NCBI GenBank assembly: GCA_015680685.1
Contig: MNCI01025282.1
Location: 1,019-45,135 of the forward strand
DNA: 44,117 bases
Direction of reading: 5' to 3'
DNA from: Gnetum montanum
Lineage: Eukaryota; Streptophyta; Gnetopsida; Gnetales; Gnetaceae
Positions 33,601-44,115 of this stretch are shown here, piece after piece (positions within the stretch are counted from its first letter, which is position 1; each line of letters begins with the position of its first letter). Both the position numbers and the translations under genes were made by a program. The notes under the pieces were generated by a model. It was not told the DNA's origin. It saw only the letters and a program-made list of their open reading frames with translations, and made no database searches.

Positions 33601-35247
33601 ATGAGGTGCTTATGAAGGTTGGCTTTTGTATTGCAAATATTGTTGTAAACTATGCAGATAAGAACTAGGCTTGTTGCACCTGGAGGTGAATCTTTTGGCG
33701 GAGTAGGTGGATGTTTTCAGCATATGCTTTGTAATGAAGGTTTTTTGGCATTTTATAAAGGTCTTATGCCCACCCTATTGAGCATGGCCCCATCTGCGGC
33801 TGTATTTTATGGTGTTTATGACATGTTAAAAGCATCCTATTTGAAGTCCCGTAATTTGAAGCACTTGAAAACACAGAGCACATCAAAGGCTCCTGCAACT
33901 ACTGAAGAATTTGTTGAAAATAGCAGCCAGCTGGAGATTGGGCCAATCCGCACATTATTATATGGAGCTATTGCTGGAGCCTGTGCAGAGACTGTTACTT
34001 ATCCTTTGGAAGTAGTGCGCAGGCATCTTCAACTTCAAGTGGGCAACAAGCTAAGCCTTATAGACACATTAAACTCCATGGTTAAAACGGATGGAGCAAC
34101 AGCACTATTTGCAGGCGTAATCCCAAGCACCATGCAGGTTCTCTCTTACTAGGAGACGTTGCTTTCTGAATTTTATATTGAATATCTTTACTTAAACTAG
34201 TTATGTAAATAGACCTAGCATGATAAAGGTGGAAGTCTTACACAAATAGAACATGAACTTGTTGGAATAGACATAGACCCTTATGATTAGAGAACTGGGT
34301 GGAGTTTTGGATAGGCCAGCATCTATACATTTGACTATCATGCTAGTTGCAAAAGAGGCAAAGCTGGCATTGATTGAAGAATTAATAACATGTCCTAGTC
34401 AAATCATAATAAACTCTAAAGAGTACATTGTGAGCATATTGAATGTAATGAAATAAACTTTCAGATATGAAAATGGTGTGATTAGAACAACCCATTATGT
34501 TTGATGAAGTTTTCACCAAAGATGTGAAAGTTGTAGATATTATCAGCTGTTTAATGTATTTTGTTTATAACTTATTCAAGCAGTGAGCCTTTATATATTG
34601 TTTTGTATGTTGTCCAATCAATTACTTTTCATAGGGTAATGCTTTTGTTAGAAACGTTGATTAGGCAAAGTTCGGTCTCAGAAATTTTGGGTAAATAAAA
34701 CAAAAGTATTATCCCGAACGACAATTTTTTGAGTAACCATGCAACTGAAGCATTTGGTGAAATTTACGATGATAATCTTATATAGCCAGATGCAAGGGTT
34801 ATGTTGATATTAAGCAAATAGTTTGAAATCTTCATTTGTGTGTTGTTCAGAGGTGTTAAAGAGGGTAATGGAGAGTAAATTTCAAGATTTGTGTGATTCT
34901 GTGGAAGTTTTCAAGCAGACGATTTCTGAAAAATGGGATCTTTTAACTCAGCAAGAAGTGTCTGTACTAATATAATGCTGGATCTAAATAAAAAATAATA
35001 TTCTACATGAAAATGATTGTCACAAGATTCTCCTCATTCTTATTTGAAGCAATGTTTTGATCAGCAAGTTTCTAGTATTCTTATTATATTTGGTTTTTTA
35101 CTGTAAGGAAAACATGTCTGGTTTTCTTAATGCGTATTCGCAATTTTTCTCTTACTTATTTGGTCTGAAATTGTGCAGGTTCTTCCATCAGCAGCACTCA
35201 GCTATTTAATTTATGAGTCCATGAAGGCTGTGCTCAAAATATCGTGA
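27682..35247 (+). CDS. BTL3-like: Mitochondrial carrier family protein, adenine-nucleotide transporter (BRITTLE1-like BTL2/BTL3 group); 4 exons
   Basis: Exons are 27682-28157, 33187-33490, 33658-34137 and 35179-35247, giving 442 residues and a TGA stop at 35245. Arg159 is split across intron 1. All introns are GT-AG. The three repeats of the SLC25 fold are complete, each with a PX[DE]XX[KR] signature: PLERLK (164-169), PLDTIR (257-262) and PLEVVR (376-381). Strings such as APLERLKLEY, LCLPLDTIRT, LVAPGGE, FYGVYD and LLYGAIAGAC are those of Arabidopsis BTL2 and BTL3. These proteins are placed among the adenine-nucleotide carriers of the inner mitochondrial membrane (family knowledge). Transport specificity is not shown by sequence alone. 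The first ~140 residues are poorly conserved, with Ala-rich and Lys/Gly-rich stretches. The first ATG after an in-frame stop (27667) was chosen; Met53 or Met62 are alternatives. It could equally be a co-orthologue of both paralogues. No frameshift or internal stop is seen, so it is likely expressed. Confidence 0.9.
29430..30130 (+). pseudogene. Ty1/copia reverse transcriptase-RNase H fragment in intron 1
   Basis: IYVDDIITIG at 29451-29480 is the copia RT active-site motif (YVDD at 29454-29465). LKAQFEMSNVELLIYLLG follows, the copia string after it. Further on come a CDSYSAIKF segment (RNase H, 29857-29883) and, one frame over, FYEKTKHIEVVVHYI, the usual HERTKHIEVDCHFI region, ending near 30010. 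Frameshifts and stops occur throughout. The upstream part of RT and all other domains are missing. The fragment lies in the same orientation as the host gene. Confidence 0.8.
30466..30540 (+). repeat. tRNA-like SINE head in intron 1
   Basis: CAATGGTAACACATTGGCTTGACAACC resembles a tRNA D-arm region, and AGGTTGTGAGTTTGAGCAC resembles a B box with one C-to-T change. The layout is that of a tRNA-derived SINE. A 3' tail is not defined. This copy differs from the family at 1454 and 38084. Confidence 0.45.
30541..33186. other. Unassigned part of intron 1
   Basis: No coding domain is recognised. Bases 31080-31330 and 31840-32260 are less AT-rich and may be old repeat copies. A perfect 10-bp tandem repeat, TGTCCTCGAG twice, lies at 32068-32087. 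The minus-strand frames near 31726-32262 have no recognisable motif. Confidence 0.35.
33491..33657 (+). other. Intron 2 of the carrier gene (167 bp)
   Basis: ACT|GTAAGT donor, a strong consensus, and ATGCAG|ATA acceptor. It lies between the LPLDT and IRTRL codons, splitting the second carrier signature, in phase 0. Confidence 0.88.
34138..35178 (+). other. Intron 3 of the carrier gene (1041 bp)
   Basis: CAG|GTTCTC donor and GTGCAG|GTTCTT acceptor, phase 0. Read-through of the donor meets a stop within four codons (VLSY then stop), while exon 4 gives VLPSAALSYLIYE, the conserved last transmembrane helix. Nothing else is recognised inside. Confidence 0.88.
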
Positions 35248-36300
35248 ATTTTTTCAATTTGACTCTTCTTTTTTTTTTTTCACATTCTTCTTCAAAATGA
35301 GTAATTTCATATGCTTGACGCTACAGTGCTATTCTATATGGGATATCAAGTTGGGATTCTTCTGCACCCCTGCTCTCGAAAAATAGGAAAGAAAAACAAA
35401 CTAAAAAATTTATTAAAAAAAGAAAAGAAAAAAGACAGACAAAGGGGGAGGGGGGTTGTGTGGGGGGTGGAAGGTGAAGAAGAAAACGCTGCTTTTGTAG
35501 CTTACGCAAAGAAGCTATCTGTTTTATAAACTTGGTTTCCCAATACCCTTTCGGCCTATTTAAAGAGTATGATTACTAGCCTAAAGCATTGTTTTCTTAC
35601 AGCTTCCAGGCAGTGAAAGAGACAAATGCATACAAGCATGTATGTGGGAATCCATGCCTTACAGCTGCTATGTTTGTCAGAAATAACTCATGACCTTTTC
35701 TTATATGGAAAAGACATTGAAAAGGTGGACCACTTACAATTTGAGAATTGTTTGTTTTTCTCACATGTGCATGTAAGGTATTGGAACTCAAGAAACAGTA
35801 CAATGTTTTTGTCTTAAAAAATGTTGTACCGTTTCTTGATTGTATCAAGAAAAAAAACATTGTATAATGTGTATCAAGAAAAACCAAATGGACTGTAACT
35901 TCTGTTGTCTGATGTACGCACAGAATCAGGAGACATTTTCCAGTTCAATCTTTGAATGTTTCTTCAGGTGTTTGGACATCTATTATGGATATCAATGAAT
36001 TCGATGGCCTTTTTCTCAAGTTGAAAGAAAAAAGAGTATCCATTAGAACAGAGTCTTTAACAACCAGTAACGCTTGCAGAATGCTCAAAGATAAGCGTAA
36101 GCTTTGAATGGTACTTTGATGCTTGAATTCCTTTTAAGGCACATAACAAGCCTGGAGGCAACTTATTCTAGTCGAGGGAGGGTATTGAGTTTCAATTGAA
36201 ATGTTAGCGGATGCTTCTTGATATTTTATTTATATGAAGGCATCATTCTGTTAAATTCTTCTTTACATTACTTAACTTCCTTGTATACCATTGATAAACT
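35248..36300 (+). other. 3' untranslated and downstream region of the carrier gene
   Basis: The first 20 bases run into a T tract. A purine-rich segment (35380-35490) contains GGGGGAGGGGGG at 35444-35455 and another G6 at 35462-35467. No clear AATAAA was found in a convincing place, so the transcript end is unknown. The small frames here look accidental. Confidence 0.5.
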
Positions 36301-37079
36301 AAATACAGCTCTATTTTTTATTTTAAGAGTGGTATCAGCATGTATAGTAATGCCTTGAGACATGGACCTAGGTGAGCAGTCACTTGGGTGCAAAAGAATG
36401 CCAGTACTTGGTTGAACCTAGTACCACAAACACGGTAGCAATGAAACAAATATACCATACAGTAAATACAATACATAATGTTGCTATCAACACTCTACAA
36501 CATACCGCAACACCATTCAAAACACTGTATATCACATTGCAAATAACATAAACAAACAAGTTGAAAATGCTATATAAAACACTTTAATAAACATTGTACA
36601 TATCATTGAAATGAACAACTTAGGCATCATCTGACACAATACAAACCATAGAATTAACATCATACATATAGCAAACGAATAACACAAACTATATGAACTA
36701 ATATGTATGGTGCTATCCAAAGCCATATGACTTCAACTATGCAATTATTTCACAGATTAAAATACTCAAAACATAGCATGTAGAAGCAAACTACTCAAGG
36801 GAAAGCCATAACAAACAACCCTAGCACACAATTCCAAGAAGCATTACTACATAGAATATCCCCATCAATGTAAACTTGCACTTCACCACTAAAACAAACT
36901 TAAGTACTTTGCATGGTCCAATCTAGTGGGGGGTGTTGGACCGCAAAAAAATATTAAATATGAGCAAAGAGAATTCAGAGTATATCACAAGCTTGAGATT
37001 GAGTAGACATCATTAAAAAAAACTATGGAAAGAAAAAACTTTCCAACTTTAGGATTATCTACTCAAGTCTACAACCTTG
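36301..37079. other. A/C-rich intergenic DNA
   Basis: No gene recognised. The plus strand is poor in G from about 36430 to 36920, with scattered ACATTG and AACACT strings. GGGGGGTGTTGGACCGCAAAAAAAT near 36930-36955 resembles the outer end of the LINE at 39893 and may mark the 3' end of the LINE-derived copy that follows. Confidence 0.35.
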
Positions 37080-37640
37080 AAAAAAATAATTGAACAAATT
37101 GCATTTTTAGCAATGAGGAAGATCTTCATCCTAACAAAATTTACATCAATTTTCAACATCCATGCTTGAATTTAAAATAACTAAAGGATTCAAGATAGAG
37201 TTATCCCTTTATACCAATATTTGTTTCAAAGTGAGAAAGTGGTACCACTAGTGAAAGATGTTTACCTCGTCTCTTGCTATTGATCTTACATCAAGAATCA
37301 TTACTATCAACTATAGCCTTCTTGGCAACACTAGCTTTAATCTTTGAGTTAATAGTATTTTTGTCAAATAAGGAAAATTTGTTTGATAAGCTATCTTCCC
37401 AAGTGCTTAATACTTTCTCTAGTACTATTAAAAGTCTGCATAGGAGCTTCTATCTTCTCTGGATTCTTTATAGCCATATGATCATTCTTATTATTGTCAT
37501 TAACTTGATTTTTTATATCTTCAACTTCATATTATTTTTTTAATCTTCAATGTCAACACATTTTTTCTTTTCTTCAAGATCCTTTTTCTTAAGCATTTTC
37601 CAATCTATGTAAACTTGCATTTTTGTAAATGTACATTAGT
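37080..37640 (-). pseudogene. Uninterrupted inverted copy of the LINE ORF1 remnant
   Basis: The minus strand is collinear with 13225-13529 joined to 25889-26117 (shared AATCAAGTTAATG, AATAAGAATGATCA, GAAAGTATTAAG, GATGTAAGATCAATA and TTCAAGCATGGATGTTGAAAA). It passes through the insertion point of element 2 without a break near 37298-37308. The frame reads LKKKDLEEKKKCVDIED and then stops. It shows what the insertion target looked like. Confidence 0.75.
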
Positions 37641-38080
37641 ATAAATTGTATCCAAAAGTGGATGTTCCAAAATTGTATTTAACCATCATGATATAAGCCA
37701 ATTTAAACTTTGTTGCTCTTGCATGAAAAATAAAAAACATAATAACAAAAACCTCAACCAATACAACCATATGGTAGAGAAATATAATAGAAACTAACAA
37801 GATAAGAAATCAAGCAAGAATAGAGAAAGAAAAAGAAACAAAAAAGAAAATAGTGATATGCCTACGAGAGTGACAACAATGAAACCACACAAAATATCAT
37901 ATTCACAATTAAACTAAAAAAAAAATTTATGAACTTTAACATGTGGAAAACTATAACTTGTAAACAACCTAAAAATACATCACCAAGAAGCTAACCTACA
38001 CTCTATCAACAATAATGTTAATAAAAAAACATTACAACAAACAACACTCACAACCTATGAACTAGCAATATAATAACTTA
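37641..38080. other. AT-rich intergenic DNA
   Basis: Nothing recognised. The plus strand is A/C-rich with short A tracts. Confidence 0.35.
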
Positions 38081-38083
38081 CTA

Positions 38084-38155
38084 GTGTTCGAATCTCAAAT
38101 ATTTGTTTAACAATACTAACCCCCAAGACATATAGTTACCACTAGGCTAATACCT
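38084..38155 (-). repeat. tRNA-derived SINE head, second copy of the 1454 family
   Basis: On the minus strand, TAGCCTAGTGGT (38149-38138) matches the A-box consensus at 11 of 12 positions, and GATTCGAACA (38094-38085) is a good B box. The start, AAGGTATTAGCCTAGTGG, is nearly the same as in the copy at 1454. Box starts are 55 nt apart, 12 more than in the other copy. Not a functional tRNA gene. Confidence 0.55.
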
Positions 38156-38299
38156 TATTGTTAACCTATACATCTTACTACATATGACTAAATGAATTAA
38201 TAAATTAAACTACTAAAAACTACATGCTACAAACTACAATCATCACTTACAATCCCTAACAAACTAACAACTAACAACTTAAGACGTTGTTGGAACTAG

Positions 38300-39895
38300 A
38301 AATAATATCACTATGGCCCAATGTTTTTGGGAGTGCCTTTGTGGGTTTCATCTTTACAACCAATCCTAAAAGCCTTCCCCTATAAGGTAGGAAAAGGATC
38401 AAGCTTTGGCCTTGTTCAAAAGTGCTTTTGCAAGTTTTCACTTCTTACTAAAGGCTTCTTTGTTAAAAGCCAGAAACAACAAAACAAACATACAAAAGAA
38501 ACAATAGAGAGCAACACCAAGGCTTAAGTTTAAGCTAAGCAAAGTTTCTACCAATGCTAATAGTCCAAGGTTCCATTAGCTAAAGAAAATTATTAACCTC
38601 CAGTAAAGTGCTACTAGTTTGAGACTTGACTTGAAAAATAATGAGTTAAATAATGTTAATTTTTTGAGCATAGTGAACTCATCATGGATAACTACATGAT
38701 TTTCAAAAATATCATATCTATTTTTCCGAATAGCATGCAAAATGTAAGGACACAAGTACTTTCCAAATAAAAAGAAACTCCTTCGAAAGGGGAGGAGCAT
38801 CTCCAAGAATAGCTTCTTTCCACAAGAAAAGAAATCATTAATAGCAAGAGAGGCCCAATTCCAAGCATGCATAGAAAAAATACAATCATAAAAGAAGTGA
38901 AGAAACATGTCAACTACATTGCATATCATACATTGAGGTTTTGATACACCCAAATACATTAGACATCATCCTATAGAAAGACCTTGCTAAAGAAGATGCC
39001 ACATGAAATACTTAAGTTTAGAAAGACAAGGAAGCTTCCAAACTTTTTTGAACCTAGTATGTCATTACCTTTTTAAATCATCAAGTTACCAATAATTATG
39101 GCATCTAGCAACAATAAAAACTTTTGTGTTTAGAAAAGAGCATGTTTTGCAAGTACTATAAGGAGAAAAAGAGAAGCAATGCATCCACTTAAGATAAGAA
39201 AAAAATAGATTTAGAGGCGGCTAATAAACTAATAGAACCTTCAAGCTGTTAATGGTACTCAAGAAGGTATTTCTCATGCAATTAGAAATACCATAGGTAG
39301 TTTTAGATTTAGATCAAGTCGTCCACTAATTTTGTGAACATAGCAAGGATATAGAAATAATGCGTTGTTGGAAATACAAGAAGCTAATTGAGGCCTTGCA
39401 ATAACAAGGGGAAGCCATAAATAAGTAACCATGACAAAGATATATCATCCATACCATTAAAATGAATTATGAGAATTATGATTTTGTTGAAATGTCAAAA
39501 CTTATGAATATGTTGCCAATCTTTGTAGATTTGATTAGTGGCAAAAAGACCTTGTGGTAAAACAAAAGTAGCACATAAAAGCCAATTATAAATAAAGATG
39601 CCCTACCAAAAAAAAAATTTCTAGGAAAAACTTGCTCAAATATCTTGAAAAGAAAAACTCCAAACACTGTATACAATCAAAAGAGTTAGCAACCCATTTG
39701 GTAGCCAAAGCTAGACCTTGATGATAAGTGTTAACAAGATCCAATCCTCCTCCCTTTTTCAATCAAGTACAAAAATGCCAAGCAATCTCGCAAAAGCCTT
39801 TTTGTTCATCACTACTACCCCACAAAAAATTCCTAATGAGTTTTTGCAACTTAACATAAGAAGATTTGTCCAATAAAATGAATAATAAACATGGG
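38300..39895 (-). mobile_element. Decayed LINE, 3' half (older copy)
   Basis: The minus strand encodes the C-terminal part of a plant LINE ORF2. Near 39830-39690 it reads KLIRNFLWGSS and then KGFCEIAW and LDLVNTYHQGLALATKWV, matching LVKHFLWNSN, KGFCRVAW and LGLINCYKQGIVLCAKWM of the neighbouring younger LINE. The zf-RVT zinc finger is intact at 38950-38880 (CMICNVVDMFLHFFYDC, CX2CX7HX4C). The frame 38959-38576 is open to the stop. A 3' untranslated region follows to about 38300. It appears to be cut at 39896 by the younger LINE. Confidence 0.8.
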
Positions 39896-40082
39896 GGGTG
39901 TCAAACCCCAAAAAATAAATTTAATTAATAGAGAAAAAAGAAAATAGTACAAAGGGGATAAAAGAGAGGGTCAAAAAAGATGAAGAGGTCTCAAAGAAGG
40001 AGACACTAACAGCCAAAGGGGAAAAGCTCACCTCAAAAGAGGAGAAACTACAAGAAATTAGGAAAAACGGGAGAGAAAAAGT

Positions 40083-43000
40083 TCAAGAGCTCAACTGCAG
40101 CATTAGCTGTTGAACAATGTCTCCTTGAATAGACAAGGAGAGAATATTAGTAGGAGAATCACGTTGAAAAACCACATTACAACGAAATTTCCAGATAGCA
40201 TGGAGAATAAGGGGACGAAGGCGACACCAGATATAAATCAAAGAGCCTTGAAGATGCGGAGTGTCACCAAAAAGAACCTCATCCAAGCTTGGTCGAAAAC
40301 CCTGTAAAAACCTGCCACACCAAATCCAAGAGCTATGAGCAAGGGGACAAGAAAAAAAACAGTGAGTAAATGCATCTTCCCTGTGACAAATAGGACATCG
40401 CGGGTCAGGAACCCCCAGATGAGAGCGCCGAACACCCACAGGAAGACCTTGGTGAATCAGATACCACAGAAAATGTTGAATCTTTGAAGAAGTAGGAGTA
40501 GTCCAAATAGTCTGAATACGTTGCTTCCAAACCTGCACATTAAGATTAACTTGCCAAAGATGGTTGAATCTAGGCCAAATATTAGTAGTGGAATTAATAA
40601 GAGAGTAAACAATCTTAGAATGATAGGGAAAAACTTGATGACCAGAAATCCAAGAAAGATCTAAAAAACCACCAAGGGAGTCTTGAATAACAACACTTTT
40701 GTTCAAGCTATCCAAAATCGTACAAAAGGTAGACTTTTGAGCAGCATTAATACCGTAAATAAGGTGACATTCAGTCCAAGTAATCCAACGATTATGAATG
40801 CGAAGAGAGGAGAGGGAGGAGATGCCAAGCTTATCCCAAGTGCTACATAGACGAGGACGCTTAATGGCCCAAGGTTCATTGTGAATGGGAATCCACCAAG
40901 GAGAAAGCTTATCAAGTGTAGAGGAAGAAATAGTGATAGTGTTAAAGTTCCAAAACTGACTGATATAACACCATGCCTTCCAAATGTGTTTGATGACAAC
41001 AGAACCAGAAATGGTAATACCAGTGGGAAAAAGAATCCAGTTAAGGAAATGAGTATTATTCCAATAATTACTACCTTTGGGCTTCCCAAGCTGTATGCGT
41101 TTAAGGAAAAGAAGCTTCCAAGGTTCAGAGCCAGATAAGCATTTGGCCATCCATTTGGCACATAACACAATGCCCTGTTTGTAGCAATTAATGAGGCCCA
41201 AACCGCCGTCCTCTTTATGAGAAGTACAGACGTTCCAAGCAACCCGACAAAATCCTTTCTTAGTATGGTTGCTGTTCCAAAGAAAGTGTTTGACTAGTTG
41301 ATCAATGCGACGATAAGCAGAGATGCTAGGAGCCCAACAAGAAGAGTAATACACATGGGTAGCTTGGAGAATATGCTTGCAGACAATAAATTTACCAGCC
41401 ATAGATAGCTTCTTTTCCTTCCACTTAATAAGCTTTTGTTCAAGTTTCTTCACAGTGACATCCCATAATGTTTTGGATGATCCGCCAAAAGAAAAGGGAA
41501 TGCCAAGAAGCTTAAAAACTTGATCCTTTCCTAAAAATTGCCAAGACTTAGACAACGCCCAGGCTTGAACCTCTTTGTTGCAAAAGATAGAAGATTTGAA
41601 CCAATTAATCTGAGAGCCAGAGAGTCTACAATATTGATCAATGCGATAAAAAAGACGATCAGCAATAAGAGCATCATTTTTTATCATAAAGAATGAGTCA
41701 TCAGCAAAATGCATATTCAATAAGGAAGGAACATTATGATCAATGAAAATACCTTGAAGCAAATTTTGTTCCTTATCCTTATGAATAGCATGACACAAAA
41801 AGTCCGCAGCAAGAATGAAGAGGTAAGGAGCAAGAGGACAACCTTGCCTAACAGAGCGCTCAAGCTTGAAGCAATTAGTTAAGCCAGCGTTAGTAGCCAC
41901 AAGGGCATTGGCGTCGGCAAAAAGAGTCTCCACCATTTTAATAAAATTAATGTGAAAACCATATTTATGAAGGCAAGCAATAACAAATTTCCACTCAATT
42001 TTGTCATACGCTTTAGCATAATCAAGCTTAAGAAAAGCAATGTTTTGATTGGAGTCCTCGGCCCATTGCATACCTTCCCAAGCCGCAACAACATTATCAA
42101 GAATATACCTACCCTTAACAAAGCCTGTTTGCATTGGGGTAATGATCTGAGGGATAATTAGCTTCAGTCTATTAGCAAGACATTTAGCCAAAATCTTGTA
42201 AACAGAGTTAAGGAGAGTGATAGGACGCCAGTTACCAATCAATGAAGGATCACCTGTTTTAGGAATAAGACGGATGACACCTCTATTTAACTCAGGACCG
42301 AGAGACTGTTGATTTATGGCTTCTGCAAAAACATAAGAGAGGTCTGAACCCATAATATCCCAATGATTCTTAAAAAACTCAATGGGGATGCCATCAAAAC
42401 CAGGGGCTTTATCATTGGCCAGGCTAAACACAGCAGCCTTGATTTCAGAAAGAGAGATATCTTGAGCGAGAAGATGATTGTGACTGCTATGGACAATACT
42501 AGGTAGGTGATCTGAGTTAGTAGCAAACTCATCCTGATCAAACCCATTGGAGACAAAGAGGCATTGAAAATGTTGTTCAAGAAAACCATTTATAACATGA
42601 GGATCGGAGGTAAGTTGGCCATTCACTTCCAAACGTTCTATAGTAGGGAAAGTACCTCTACCCTTTAAAAATTTGAAGAACTCTTTACAGGGTTCTCCCT
42701 CAATTTTTAACCAGTTGAGACGACTCTTGATGAGAGCACTTCTAGCAGAGTACATATCCCATTTTTGTTTAACTGAGCGAACATAAGTTAGCCGTTGTTG
42801 AAGAGCAACATTAAAAGGGTCATGTTGAAGTGCAGAGTTAAGTTGTTGTAATTTAGAACTAACATTCGCCTCAATAGACCTACGTTTCTTAGCATATTGC
42901 TTGCCCAACCAGCGAGCAAAGTTGCGAATACGAGAAGTGGCATGCAACCACCAGTCAATCCAACCTAAATTGCCTGATGGCCTTCTCTCTGCATTCCAAA

Positions 43001-43338
43001 GAGATGTCAAAAGACCTTTACCAGAAGGAGTAAGAAATAAAGAGGCATTCATGCGAAAAAGTTGGCGATGTTGAGCTAAAGATTTAGAACCAAAGGTCAA
43101 AGTGAGAGAAATTGGAAAGTGGTCTTAGAGGGTAGCATCAAGGTGGACCTTAACATGACCATCAAAAAACCATGAGGAATAACTAGAGAAATAAAATCGA
43201 TCAAGTCGCTCACAAATGCGATCAGCACCAATCCTAAGGTTGGACCAAGTAAACCAACCTTCACGATTCACGTTAGAGCTGGCAGCATCAGAGAGACAAA
43301 AGTGCTCCTTAACATCACTCCAACTAGAAAGCTCGAGG
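40083..43338 (-). pseudogene. LINE ORF2: endonuclease C-terminus, reverse transcriptase and zf-RVT, with one in-frame stop
   Basis: The frame is open for 1005 codons (43100-40083) with all RT motifs. KAPGFDG lies at residues 231-237, motif A is FLKLDYAKAYD with Asp360, motif B is RQGCPL (418-423), and motif C is FADD (465-468). A zf-RVT finger follows with C902, C905, H913 and C918. Upstream, 43338-43128 encodes the endonuclease end (FTWSN, RLDRFYFSS) in the same frame. It is separated by a TAA codon (43127-43125 on the minus strand) just where the SDH motif of the endonuclease should begin; the text continues DHFPISL after it. A single base change could account for the stop, or it could be a sequencing error. 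The remainder of the endonuclease lies in the N run. Protein made from the first Met (43100) would lack the endonuclease. Confidence 0.9.
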
Positions 43339-44073
43339 NNNNNNNNNNNNNNNNNNNNNNNNNNNNNNNNNNNNNNNNNNNNNNNNNNNNNNNNNNNNNN
43401 NNNNNNNNNNNNNNNNNNNNNNNNNNNNNNNNNNNNNNNNNNNNNNNNNNNNNNNNNNNNNNNNNNNNNNNNNNNNNNNNNNNNNNNNNNNNNNNNNNNN
43501 NNNNNNNNNNNNNNNNNNNNNNNNNNNNNNNNNNNNNNNNNNNNNNNNNNNNNNNNNNNNNNNNNNNNNNNNNNNNNNNNNNNNNNNNNNNNNNNNNNNN
43601 NNNNNNNNNNNNNNNNNNNNNNNNNNNNNNNNNNNNNNNNNNNNNNNNNNNNNNNNNNNNNNNNNNNNNNNNNNNNNNNNNNNNNNNNNNNNNNNNNNNN
43701 NNNNNNNNNNNNNNNNNNNNNNNNNNNNNNNNNNNNNNNNNNNNNNNNNNNNNNNNNNNNNNNNNNNNNNNNNNNNNNNNNNNNNNNNNNNNNNNNNNNN
43801 NNNNNNNNNNNNNNNNNNNNNNNNNNNNNNNNNNNNNNNNNNNNNNNNNNNNNNNNNNNNNNNNNNNNNNNNNNNNNNNNNNNNNNNNNNNNNNNNNNNN
43901 NNNNNNNNNNNNNNNNNNNNNNNNNNNNNNNNNNNNNNNNNNNNNNNNNNNNNNNNNNNNNNNNNNNNNNNNNNNNNNNNNNNNNNNNNNNNNNNNNNNN
44001 NNNNNNNNNNNNNNNNNNNNNNNNNNNNNNNNNNNNNNNNNNNNNNNNNNNNNNNNNNNNNNNNNNNNNNNNN
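43339..44073. other. Assembly gap of 735 N
   Basis: All bases are N. Open frames drawn across it are meaningless. It should contain the end of ORF1 and most of the endonuclease of the LINE. Confidence 0.98.
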
Positions 44074-44115
44074 TAACATAAAGGGGCATGAGACAAACAT
44101 ATGACCCTCTTGGTG
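44074..44115 (-). pseudogene. Zinc knuckle of the LINE ORF1 (partial, window edge)
   Basis: The minus strand reads HQEGHMFVSCPFML, the last three-quarters of a CX4HX4C knuckle typical of plant LINE ORF1 RNA-binding proteins. The decayed copy near 13190 has CHCEGHVF at the same place. The first cysteines fall outside the window. Whether the ORF is intact cannot be judged. Confidence 0.55.

Noticed and set aside
34138-34152. Carrier protein ending by read-through of exon 3 (VLSY then stop)
   Set aside because: The conserved last helix VLPSAALSYLIYE is found in exon 4 behind a good acceptor, so the read-through stop is intronic.
40703-42589. Open frames overlapping LINE ORF2 in other frames and on the plus strand
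   Set aside because: They are shadows of the 1005-codon ORF2, which has all RT motifs.
43216-44081. Long frames of 258-323 codons across the N run
   Set aside because: They consist almost wholly of unknown residues. Only the LINE frame has real coding sequence at its ends.
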